Shown one piece after another: positions 1 to 5,290 of a stretch of 5,290 bases of DNA. The notes beneath the pieces were generated by a model. It was given only the letters and a program-made list of their open reading frames with translations, did not search any database and was not told where the DNA came from. Source of the stretch: Spirochaetia bacterium (GTDB taxonomy: Bacteria > Spirochaetota > Spirochaetia > JABMQR01); assembly GCA_016784705.1 (NCBI GenBank), contig JADHUD010000188.1:1-5290 (forward strand), written 5' to 3'. The stretch's first letter is position 1. The number at the start of each line of letters is the position of its first letter. The translations under genes and the position numbers were made by a program.

Positions 1-2
1 CA

Positions 3-86
3 GCTCACAGAGAACAGTACGTAATACGTCAGCCTGTTTACACGAGAGAAATATATTTGGAAAATCACTTTATTAATTATACATAA
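3..86 (+). CDS. possible C-terminal end of an upstream gene (partial)
   Basis: Frame 3 is open from the left edge and ends at TAA 84-86, giving 27 residues that end in LENHFINYT. The stretch containing YVIRQPVYTRE vaguely resembles the end of the sugar-binding domain of LacI-type regulators, where a V-x-R-x-S/P strand is common, and such a regulator would make sense next to a sugar operon. That is inference from a very short piece. Frame 2 is also open, to a TAA at 74-76, so the choice of frame is uncertain. The 5' part of the gene would lie outside the window. Confidence 0.25.
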   Translation, partial: AHREQYVIRQPVYTREIYLENHFINYT

Positions 87-114
87 ATCTTTTATGATAT
101 TTTATATAAAAAAT

Positions 115-134
115 ATTAAAGAAAATTAAAGAAA
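115..134 (+). repeat. tandem 10-bp repeat ATTAAAGAAA x2
   Basis: ATTAAAGAAA occurs at 115-124 and again, exactly, at 125-134, followed by GTTAAT. The repeats sit in an A+T tract about 90-110 bp upstream of the candidate promoter. Phased A-tracts of this type can bend DNA, but low-complexity AT-rich DNA produces such repeats by chance, so no function is claimed. Confidence 0.5.
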
Positions 135-220
135 GTTAATGGGAACAACTACCTCACAATTTGAGAAGAATATATGAATAGTACAATTTATTAAAACAAT
201 AACTTGACCTGGTGTGTAAA

Positions 221-249
221 TTGATGTAAGGTTCTAGTAAATATATTGT
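221..249 (+). promoter_or_regulatory. candidate sigma-70-type promoter for the transport operon
   Basis: TTGATG (221-226) resembles a -35 box and TATTGT (244-249) a -10 box, with a 17-bp spacer. Transcription would start at about 256, some 30 bases before the ATG of the binding-protein gene. An alternative -35, TTGACC (204-209), pairs only with a poor -10 (TAAGGT, 227-232). Both -10 boxes are imperfect and the region is AT-rich, so this is a weak prediction. Confidence 0.3.
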
Positions 250-260
250 TGTAAATTACA
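250..260. promoter_or_regulatory. small palindrome at predicted transcription start (possible operator)
   Basis: TGTAA-A-TTACA is a perfect inverted repeat of two 5-bp arms around one base. It lies directly downstream of the candidate -10 box, where a repressor would block initiation. Its left eight bases, TGTAAATT, also occur at 215-222, just before the candidate -35 box. The arms are short and AT-rich, so chance is a real alternative. Confidence 0.25.
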
Positions 261-271
261 GTATTAACTTC

Positions 272-277
272 AGGAGG
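272..277 (+). promoter_or_regulatory. strong ribosome binding site AGGAGG of the binding-protein gene
   Basis: AGGAGG is a full consensus Shine-Dalgarno sequence 8 bases before ATG 286. It is the strongest in the window and fits the high expression expected of a periplasmic binding protein compared with its permeases. It also fixes the start codon. Confidence 0.85.
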
Positions 278-285
278 TAAGTGAA

Positions 286-1596
286 ATGAAAAAAATCGTT
301 TTTCTAGTTATCGTACTGCTATTATCAGTTGGATTCCTGTTTGCAAGTGCAGCGGATGAGCAGATTGAAGCAAGTGAGGGAGGGTTGTTACCTCCAGCGG
401 AGAAAACACAAATTGATATGATTGGGTGGAGATTCCCTGTTACAGAGTTCTATGCAGAAGAGCTTGAATCAATGAACGAAATTAAAAATCTAACTGTTAA
501 TACACAGATGATGGATTCCAGCGGGGCAAAAGAGCAAATGCGTTTGACACTTCTCAGCGGCGCCGGAGTTTCTCCTTATGAAATACTGCATTTGGACGGC
601 AGTTTTATAGTAGAGCTTGGCCTTGAAAATAAATTACTCCCTCTTAATGATCTCATTGAGAAGTATAAAGATGAATATGATCTTGGAGATATCAGTGAAG
701 GGCTTTGGGAAATGGCTTCAATTGATGGTGTAATTTACGGAGTGCCTATTGATGCGAACTCAATGAATTTCTTCTATAATATGGATCTGTTTGAGAAATA
801 CGACCTTCAGGTACCGGACACATATGATGAAATTATTGCAATAAGCCAGATCCTGAAACAAGAAGAGAGTATTGATCTGCCGTTTACTATCAATGTTCAT
901 TCTGGTTCATCATGGCGTACTGAATTTCGTAATATGCTTTGGGCCTTTGGATTACCGTTACTTAATCCTGATGGAACAGTTGCGTTTAATAATCAAACCG
1001 GTATAGATGCACTGAAAATGCTGGAAAGAATTGTAAAAGAGACTATGGGACAGGAAGGAGCTACCTGGAGTATAGATGATACTGAAATCGGATTGGAAAC
1101 CGGCCGGTTAGCTATGGCTGTTACCTGGACTTCACGTGCTCCGAATATGGATAATCCCGAGAAATCAAAACTTGTAGGTAAGATCGGATTTGCACCGGCT
1201 CCCAGAGCATTTCCTGGTGGACGGCGTTCAGCTCCAAAATCTGGAGATTTCTACGGAATTCCTGCAAATACTGATGTAGATCCTGAACTCATATTCAAAA
1301 TTATTTGTGAAGTTTCTGATTTAGAGACACAAATGCGTGGTGCGGATTATGGTATGATGACAAGAAACCAGGTTATTAATGAAAGAACAGATATTCGATA
1401 TCTTGATGCAGCATTGACATCAATTGATGAAGGTGGAGCAGTTTCTCCTGATCTTCCCGGTTTGAGACTATTATATGCAACTATCCAGAACTACGTACCA
1501 AAAATTATGGATCCTGAATATTCGGCAGAAAATATTATAGCTATAGTTTCTGAAATCTATACAAAAGAAGCTAAAGAGCAAGGATATATTGACTAG
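286..1596 (+). CDS. ABC transporter sugar-binding protein (family 1, periplasmic)
   Basis: This 436-residue protein is a family 1 extracellular solute-binding protein, the class that captures oligosaccharides and related sugars in the periplasm for a MalF/MalG-type permease. Residues 1-22 form a signal peptide: MKK, a hydrophobic core at 4-19, and an ASA site with likely cleavage after Ala22. There is no lipobox cysteine, so it should be soluble in the periplasm rather than a lipoprotein. Family-typical stretches are the GAKEQMRLTLLSG segment (80-92), L-PL-DLIEKY (118-127), DGVIYGVP (147-154) followed by YNMDLFEKYDL (164-174), the ETGRLAMAVTW helix (271-281) and GIPANT (324-329). Its length is normal for the family. 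The ATG follows an ideal AGGAGG. It is the first gene of the operon, 61 bp before permease 1. The ligand cannot be read from the sequence; a sugar is inferred from family and partners. Confidence 0.92.
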   Translation: MKKIVFLVIVLLLSVGFLFASAADEQIEASEGGLLPPAEKTQIDMIGWRFPVTEFYAEELESMNEIKNLTVNTQMMDSSGAKEQMRLTLLSGAGVSPYEILHLDGSFIVELGLENKLLPLNDLIEKYKDEYDLGDISEGLWEMASIDGVIYGVPIDANSMNFFYNMDLFEKYDLQVPDTYDEIIAISQILKQEESIDLPFTINVHSGSSWRTEFRNMLWAFGLPLLNPDGTVAFNNQTGIDALKMLERIVKETMGQEGATWSIDDTEIGLETGRLAMAVTWTSRAPNMDNPEKSKLVGKIGFAPAPRAFPGGRRSAPKSGDFYGIPANTDVDPELIFKIICEVSDLETQMRGADYGMMTRNQVINERTDIRYLDAALTSIDEGGAVSPDLPGLRLLYATIQNYVPKIMDPEYSAENIIAIVSEIYTKEAKEQGYID

Positions 1597-1615
1597 TTAC
1601 AAAATTTATTAATCA

Positions 1616-1642
1616 GCCTGACCCTGTTTTCCAGGGTCAGGT
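1616..1642 (+). other. intercistronic RNA hairpin after the binding-protein gene
   Basis: CCTGACCCTG (1617-1626) and CAGGGTCAGG (1632-1641) are perfectly complementary 10-bp arms around a 5-base loop TTTTC, with a possible extra G-U pair (1616/1642). The stem is GC-rich in an AT-rich genome and lies in the 61-bp gap between binding protein and permease. No T-run follows, so it is not a complete intrinsic terminator. In other binding-protein operons such hairpins protect the 3' end of the upstream message and so raise binding protein over permease; the same role is inferred here. Confidence 0.8.
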
Positions 1643-1657
1643 ATTGAAAGGAATCCT

Positions 1658-2518
1658 ATGGATCGCAATACTTTTCTAAAATTTGTTACACCCAGTATTA
1701 TTGTCATGGTTTTACTCATGGTTATACCATTGTTTATGGCTATATGGTTAAGTTTTAATTTTGTAACATATACTAATTTAGATGCCCCCAGATTTGTTAG
1801 TTTAAGTAACTATAAAGAAATTTTAGCTGATCCGGATTTCTGGCTGGCCTTACGTTTTTCCTTCATCTATATCCTGATAATTATCCCTTCAAAATTGTTG
1901 TTAGGATTATTGATAGCACTACTTTTAGATCAGGTGAAAAAAAGACGGGGGATATATATAGCATGCTTATTAGTGCCTTTTATATTGACACCGGTAGTAG
2001 GGACATTAATGTTCAGAACTCTGTTTGACCGTGGAGGATTGATTTACTTTTTATTAGAGCGTTTATTTAATTATAAATTTTTACTTAATACACAAAGTGT
2101 CAGGTTTCTTATTATCGCTTACGGGGTATGGGCGGGAACACCTTTTTCCATGATCACGTTATTTGCAGGATTGCTTACATTGCCTAAAAATTCCATGGAG
2201 GCGGCTACAGTGGATGGAGCTACTGCTTTTCAAAAACTATGGTACGTTGTATTTCCGCATTTAAAACCTCTGATCACCTTCATTACACTGATTGGAATTA
2301 TGGATGCTTACCGGATTTTTGATCCTGTTTTGGTTATGACAAGAGGAAATCCAGCTTTCAAAGCAGAAACATTAATGTATTACAATTATAGAATAGCAAC
2401 ATCAGTGCAGCGGCTCGGAAAGGCTAATGCTATGTCTGTTCTGACAATAATTGGAATTTTCATTGTTTTGATTCCTTTTTTAAGACTTACCTATAAAGAA
2501 CAGATGGAGAAGAACTGA
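1658..2518 (+). CDS. sugar ABC transporter permease, MalF/UgpA-like
   Basis: This 286-residue integral membrane protein is one half of the channel of a CUT1-type sugar importer. About six hydrophobic helices are visible, near residues 9-31, 64-90, 98-120, 148-172, 203-222 and 259-277. The cytoplasmic EAA loop that docks the ATPase is clear at 181-200, with E181-A-A, G187 and P200 in the expected spacing. The downstream FDPVLVMTRGNP segment (221-232) matches the F-D-x-V-x-x-x-T-x-G-x-P signature of this permease class. It has the short form (about 290 residues), like UgpA or MsmF, without the long N-terminal extension of E. coli MalF. The start has an AAAGGA site (1647-1652) five bases upstream. 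Its TGA overlaps the ATG of the next gene, so the two permeases are probably translated in a coupled way and form a heterodimer. Confidence 0.92.
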   Translation: MDRNTFLKFVTPSIIVMVLLMVIPLFMAIWLSFNFVTYTNLDAPRFVSLSNYKEILADPDFWLALRFSFIYILIIIPSKLLLGLLIALLLDQVKKRRGIYIACLLVPFILTPVVGTLMFRTLFDRGGLIYFLLERLFNYKFLLNTQSVRFLIIAYGVWAGTPFSMITLFAGLLTLPKNSMEAATVDGATAFQKLWYVVFPHLKPLITFITLIGIMDAYRIFDPVLVMTRGNPAFKAETLMYYNYRIATSVQRLGKANAMSVLTIIGIFIVLIPFLRLTYKEQMEKN

Positions 2519-3528
2519 TGGGAAAAATAGAAAACCCAATACTTCGTGCTTTAGTACATTTAGCCCTGATTGGATGTTGTATATTTTGTATCACCCCCCT
2601 ACTCTGGGCATTTTTGAATTCTATAAAATTTCCTGTAGAAGCTAATGAAATAGTACCTTCGATTGTGGGGTTTACTCCTACTATGTCAAATTATGAGAAA
2701 CTTTGGCTCTATATGAAAGGCAGTGATTTTGTTCCAATTGCTATTAGTTACCTGATTGTTATGGCGATTATAGTGATTTTATATCGTGTTAATCGCAAGA
2801 AAGAGTATTTGACCAGTGCAAAATCTGGTCTGATCGTTATAACTATTCTGGTTATATTGCTGCTGATATTGCCTCAAATAGCGCATATGTCCAAGTTTTA
2901 TAAGTATCTTATTAATAGTGTTATCATAACTATAGCCACGCTGGCAATTTCTATCTCTATAGGTTGTCTGGGCGGGTATGCTTTAGCACGATATTCCGGC
3001 ATATTGAGCATGGTTATATTAATATCGGCATTAGCTTTTCGATCTTTGCCGAGAATGGCTTTTGGGTTACCCTTCTATTTCTTCGCGCAGAAAAGCGGGC
3101 TGTATGATACACATATTTTTATTACCATAGTTCTAGTCGCTCTTAACCAACCCTTTACTATTTGGATGCTGCGAAGTTTTTTCAAAGAGCTGCCTTTAGA
3201 GCTTGAACAAGCTGCCATGATTGACGGAGCAAGTCGATTACAGTCATTTCTAAAAATTATTATCCCTATTGCATGGCCCGGGATAATCACCACCAGTCTA
3301 TTTACACTATTGTTGGCATACAATGAATTTCTCATGGCAAAACTTCTTATGCAGTCGAACTGGACTTTGCCTGTAGCCATCGTTTCATATACCAGTGGAG
3401 AAGATGCTGCTTACAGAACTATTGCGGCAGCAGCTTCTGTAAGTATAACTTTACCTCTAATTATTGTGATAACGTTTTTCCAAAAGCACCTTGTAAGAGG
3501 CATGGCCTCAGGTGCAGTTAAAGGGTAG
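2518..3528 (+). CDS. sugar ABC transporter permease, MalG/UgpE-like, with extra helix pair
   Basis: This 336-residue membrane protein is the second channel half of the importer. The EAA loop is clear at 230-250 (E230-Q-A-A, G237, P250) and the C-terminus QKHLVRGMASGAVKG is the usual end of MalG-type permeases. It is longer than the usual 270-300 residues. Between the periplasmic segment ending NYEKLW (58-63) and the usual second helix (from about 130, YLINSVIIT) lie about 65 residues where relatives have roughly 15. These include two added hydrophobic stretches, near 73-89 and 103-121, joined by a basic loop (RVNRKKEYLTSAK). A total of eight helices is therefore predicted, with normal topology for the rest. 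The start overlaps the stop of permease 1 by one base (TGATG), with GGAG (2506-2509) eight bases upstream. The gene order and the paired EAA loops support heterodimer formation. Confidence 0.9.
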   Translation: MGKIENPILRALVHLALIGCCIFCITPLLWAFLNSIKFPVEANEIVPSIVGFTPTMSNYEKLWLYMKGSDFVPIAISYLIVMAIIVILYRVNRKKEYLTSAKSGLIVITILVILLLILPQIAHMSKFYKYLINSVIITIATLAISISIGCLGGYALARYSGILSMVILISALAFRSLPRMAFGLPFYFFAQKSGLYDTHIFITIVLVALNQPFTIWMLRSFFKELPLELEQAAMIDGASRLQSFLKIIIPIAWPGIITTSLFTLLLAYNEFLMAKLLMQSNWTLPVAIVSYTSGEDAAYRTIAAAASVSITLPLIIVITFFQKHLVRGMASGAVKG

Positions 3529-3560
3529 TGAGATGAGTGGTTTTTATTTACTTCAATTGC

Positions 3561-3566
3561 AGGGAG
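3561..3566 (+). promoter_or_regulatory. ribosome binding site that decides the start of the SnoaL-like gene
   Basis: AGGGAG lies six bases before ATG 3573. The reading frame is open further upstream to a GTG at 3537, but that codon has no good ribosome binding site and would add 12 residues (VFIYFNCRELQ) that do not look like part of the domain. The ATG at 3573 is therefore preferred. Confidence 0.7.
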
Positions 3567-3572
3567 CTTCAA

Positions 3573-4574
3573 ATGAGTGATTATCAAAATATAAAAGCAA
3601 TTGTATCAGAATATTTTAATGAGATGGAAAAGGCATCAGCTGCTACAATTGGAGATGTTTTAAGAAAATATACAACCAGTGATTATACATTTTATGGTGT
3701 TCACCCTTTTAATGAAATATCCGGTGGTGACGCTGTTGCTGAAACTGTTTGGAAACCGCTCTATAAGGCTTTTACACCGATTCAACGGCGTCAGGATATA
3801 TTTATAGCGGGGACAAGTACCATTGATGGGGATCAGTGGGTAACCAGCATGGGACACTTTATGGGATTACTGGATAGTTCCTGGTTGGGAATCCCAGCTA
3901 CAAGAAAGATGGTTTTTTTGCGTTATGCCGAGTTTAACTCTATCAGGGATGGAAAAATCTGTAAAACCGGATTCTTCTGCGATATTATTGGACTTATGCA
4001 TCAAGCAGGTGTGTATCCTCTACCGCCGCAGACCGGTGCACAATTCATTATTCCCGGACCCCGGACACATGATGGACTGCAATATGGAATCCAATCAGCC
4101 GACGAGAGTACAAAAACATTGAATTTGGTAGCCCAGATGCGTCTTGATATGAGAGATACCAGCTATAAGTCAAGAACTGAAGAACTTAAAAACTCCTGGG
4201 ATGAAAATATGATCTGGTATGGCCCAACCGGAATTGGATCTACTTTTACCATAGATAGGTATCAGAAACAACATCAGGGTCCTTATCGGGATAATTTGAT
4301 TACGAGAAAATGTGATCACAATGGACATATTTGTCACTATGCCGAAGGAAAATACGCCAGCTGGTTTGGCTGGCCAAGCCGGACGAATACTCCAACAGGA
4401 GGATTTTTAGGTATGCCGGCAAATGATACTTGGGCAAAGCTGCGTGTTGTAGATATCTATCGGCGCGAAGGTAATAAGCTGGTAGAAAATTGGGTATTTA
4501 TCGACATCCTTTACTGGTTATATCAACAGGGTCTGGATGTACTGGAACGGTCCCGTCAACTTCTAAACAATTAA
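3573..4574 (+). CDS. two-domain SnoaL-like (NTF2-fold, ester-cyclase type) protein
   Basis: The 333-residue product appears soluble, with no signal peptide or membrane helix. It consists of two tandem SnoaL-like domains, about 1-160 and 185-330, joined by a Pro/Gly-rich linker. The repeat is visible: LGIPATRKMVFLRYAEF...DGKICKTGFFCDI in the first half (105-138) aligns with LGMPANDTWAKLRVVDI...GNKLVENWVFIDI in the second (279-312), and both continue into a helix ending QAG or QQG. The second half also holds the well-preserved YGPTGIGS (216-223) and QHQGPYRD (233-240) segments. SnoaL-fold proteins include polyketide cyclases, isomerases and dehydratases, but also proteins without known activity, so no reaction is assigned. 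Histidines H44, H95, H234 and H252 are possible active-site residues. Starting 44 bp after permease 2, it is probably in the same transcript and may process the imported compound; that is inference. Confidence 0.72.
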   Translation: MSDYQNIKAIVSEYFNEMEKASAATIGDVLRKYTTSDYTFYGVHPFNEISGGDAVAETVWKPLYKAFTPIQRRQDIFIAGTSTIDGDQWVTSMGHFMGLLDSSWLGIPATRKMVFLRYAEFNSIRDGKICKTGFFCDIIGLMHQAGVYPLPPQTGAQFIIPGPRTHDGLQYGIQSADESTKTLNLVAQMRLDMRDTSYKSRTEELKNSWDENMIWYGPTGIGSTFTIDRYQKQHQGPYRDNLITRKCDHNGHICHYAEGKYASWFGWPSRTNTPTGGFLGMPANDTWAKLRVVDIYRREGNKLVENWVFIDILYWLYQQGLDVLERSRQLLNN

Positions 4575-4582
4575 TTATTTTT

Positions 4583-4600
4583 ATCCATGAAAACATGGAT
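4583..4600 (+). other. intergenic hairpin after the SnoaL-like gene
   Basis: ATCCATG (4583-4589) and CATGGAT (4594-4600) are perfect 7-bp arms around an AAAA loop, eight bases after the stop codon of the SnoaL-like gene. CCAGCC follows, not a T-run, so this is not a standard intrinsic terminator on the + strand. It may stabilise or process the message end. Stability is moderate and chance cannot be excluded. Confidence 0.45.
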
Positions 4601-4638
4601 CCAGCCAATATTTCCTATTAACCGGTATAAAACGAAGT

Positions 4639-4654
4639 TAAATTCTTGAATTTA
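4639..4654. promoter_or_regulatory. 16-bp palindrome upstream of the CYTH gene (possible operator)
   Basis: TAAATTC (4639-4645) and GAATTTA (4648-4654) are perfect inverted arms separated by TT, ending 32 bases before the CYTH start codon. The symmetry and position would suit a dimeric regulator. A possible -10-like TATAAA (4626-4631) lies just upstream but has no matching -35 box, so no promoter is called. The palindrome is AT-rich, which lowers its significance. Confidence 0.3.
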
Positions 4655-4686
4655 TGAAAAAATCTCACTCATTAAAGTAGGTAGAA

Positions 4687-5244
4687 ATGGTAAAAGAGAT
4701 CGAAATTAAAGGTCGGATTCATAACTACAAAGCTGTTCAGGATTTGTTGACAGAACGGTATCGGTTTATACGTAATTATCATAAACAGGATTTCTATTAC
4801 ACATTACCTTCCATCCAAAAGGATTTAAAACCTGTCTTGCGGCTACGGCATGATGAATCTTGGATAATCACAAAAAAAAGTATGGAATTGATTGATGGAA
4901 TGGAAGTTAATGACGAATGGGAGTTTGAAGTCTCTCCAGGAGAGACTTTCCAGGTGGTAATTGAACGGCTGGGTTTTCAGGTATGCTGTCAAAATGAGAA
5001 AAAAGGAAGTGAGTATCAGGACGGAGATATTACCTTTGAATTCTCAGAAATAACCGGACTAGGATATTTTTTGGAAGTAGAAATATTACTAAATGATCCT
5101 GACACTGCAGCTTGTTCAAAGGCAGAGCAGTTAATAAGAGAGGCTTTTCTGTCATTTAATACATACTCAGAGCTTGTTACGATTGAACCTGAATACTATA
5201 CAGATATGCTACTTGAGAAGAAAAAATTGATCAATCAGTTATAA
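4687..5244 (+). CDS. CYTH-domain protein, class IV adenylate cyclase (CyaB)-like
   Basis: This 185-residue cytoplasmic protein has the layout of the CYTH fold, a tunnel that binds triphosphate compounds and two metal ions. The diagnostic N-terminal E-x-E-x-K is E4, E6, K8. It is followed by HKQDFYY (32-38), the basic strand LRLR (R52, R54), K63/K64, the acidic strand EWEFEV (E77, E79, E81), K105/K106, and GLGYFLEVEI with E130 and E132. Length matches CyaB-type proteins (about 170-190 residues). The family includes cAMP-forming class IV cyclases, thiamine-triphosphatases and inorganic triphosphatases. The GLGYFLEVE ending and the size favour the CyaB-like group, but activity cannot be decided from sequence. 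The usual Arg of the K-x-R strand appears replaced (NEKKGSEY, 103-110). The ribosome binding site is weak (AGTAGG, 4676-4681). It lies 112 bp behind the SnoaL-like gene and may be a separate unit. Confidence 0.78.
   Translation: MVKEIEIKGRIHNYKAVQDLLTERYRFIRNYHKQDFYYTLPSIQKDLKPVLRLRHDESWIITKKSMELIDGMEVNDEWEFEVSPGETFQVVIERLGFQVCCQNEKKGSEYQDGDITFEFSEITGLGYFLEVEILLNDPDTAACSKAEQLIREAFLSFNTYSELVTIEPEYYTDMLLEKKKLINQL
4928..4948. repeat. 21-bp perfect palindrome inside the CYTH gene
   Basis: Arms AAGTCTCTCC (4928-4937) and GGAGAGACTT (4939-4948) are perfect reverse complements around one central A. It lies within the codons for EVSPGETF (residues 81-88). As RNA it would fold as an 8-bp stem with a 5-base CCAGG loop. 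Whether it has a role is unknown. Confidence 0.6.
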
Positions 5245-5290
5245 CTTATGTATTGAAATTCATCAGGAATGAGCCTTCTCAAAATCAAAC

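Larger units (their letters stand above)
87..285 (+). promoter_or_regulatory. AT-rich intergenic leader of the transport operon
   Basis: No gene is visible in these roughly 200 bases. The left part (about 97-134) is almost pure A+T and includes the self-complementary TTTATATAAA (101-110) and a 10-bp tandem repeat. The right part holds the candidate promoter, a small palindrome and the ribosome binding site of the binding-protein gene. No convincing terminator (stable stem plus T-run) for an upstream gene is seen. The region most likely contains the promoter and control sites of the operon that follows. Confidence 0.55.

Noticed and set aside
97..116. AT-only imperfect hairpin that might end an upstream transcript
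   Set aside because: The stem is interrupted, has no GC pairs and would be unstable; it is better explained by low-complexity DNA.
3259..3287. Inverted repeat ATTATCCC / GGGATAAT with a 13-base loop in the second permease gene
   Set aside because: It falls on codons of the conserved stretch after the EAA loop, the loop is long, and there is no T-run; chance and coding constraint explain it.
3075..3380. A 101-codon open frame on the minus strand
   Set aside because: It lies entirely antisense to the strongly supported second permease, including its EAA loop, and its translation shows no family features.
3533..3580. A 15-codon mini-frame (MSGFYLLQLQGASNE) that overlaps the start of the SnoaL-like gene
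   Set aside because: It could be a coupling leader peptide, but its ribosome binding site is poor, the peptide has no attenuation-like codon run, and short frames of this size are common by chance.
3660..3857. A 65-codon open frame on the minus strand
   Set aside because: It lies opposite the first SnoaL-like domain and its translation shows no recognisable family features.
3925..4122. A 65-codon open frame on the plus strand
   Set aside because: It is an out-of-phase frame inside the SnoaL-like gene without its own ribosome binding site or recognisable protein features.
4356..4380. GC-rich inverted repeats around TTGGC-TG-GCCAA in the SnoaL-like gene
   Set aside because: The arms are short, one needs a G-U pair, and they coincide with conserved Trp, Gly and Pro codons.
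5269..5290. ATG at 5269 that could start a downstream gene (MSLLKIK...)
   Set aside because: The AGGA sequence directly touches the ATG, too close for a ribosome binding site, and only seven codons are in the window.
1..5290. CRISPR arrays, tRNA or rRNA genes, insertion sequences and attachment sites
   Set aside because: No regularly spaced repeats, cloverleaf-like structures, transposase or integrase frames or terminal inverted repeats were seen on either strand.

Overview
The window reads as part of a carbohydrate-uptake operon of an AT-rich, Gram-negative-type bacterium. The solute-binding protein has a classical cleavable signal peptide (basic N-terminus, hydrophobic core, ASA-type cleavage site) and no lipobox cysteine, which fits a diderm with a periplasm. 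The FASAA-like end of the signal peptide, the AT-rich codon use and the permease style suggest a spirochaete (Spirochaeta/Sphaerochaeta-like). That assignment is an inference from style and is not proven by any marker in the window.

Layout, all genes on the + strand: (1) positions 3-86 may be the last 27 codons of an upstream gene. (2) Positions 87-285 are a very AT-rich intergenic region with a short tandem repeat, a candidate promoter and a small palindrome that could be an operator. (3) 286-1596 encodes a family 1 sugar-binding protein. (4) A perfect 10-bp hairpin lies in the 61-bp gap. (5) 1658-2518 and 2518-3528 encode two MalF/MalG-like permeases that overlap by one base (TGATG). The second carries an apparent extra pair of membrane helices. 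(6) 3573-4574 encodes a soluble protein of two tandem SnoaL-like (NTF2-fold) domains. (7) A 112-bp gap holds a hairpin and a 16-bp palindrome. (8) 4687-5244 encodes a CYTH-domain protein resembling class IV adenylate cyclase (CyaB). (9) The last 46 bases show no supported gene.

Working model: the binding protein captures a sugar or sugar-like compound in the periplasm and delivers it to the two-permease channel. No ATPase gene is present, so a shared MsmK/MalK-type ATPase encoded elsewhere probably powers it. The SnoaL-like protein, 44 bp behind the second permease and with its own ribosome binding site, is probably co-transcribed and may act on the imported compound, but its reaction cannot be read from the sequence. 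The CYTH gene is either the end of the same transcript or a separate unit. If it is a true cyclase it would offer a possible cAMP link to nutrient uptake; a triphosphatase is the alternative. The most unusual points are the enlarged second permease, the paired SnoaL domains in a transport operon, the strong hairpin after the binding-protein gene and a 21-bp perfect palindrome inside the CYTH gene. No complete novel defence, mobile or RNA system was found.
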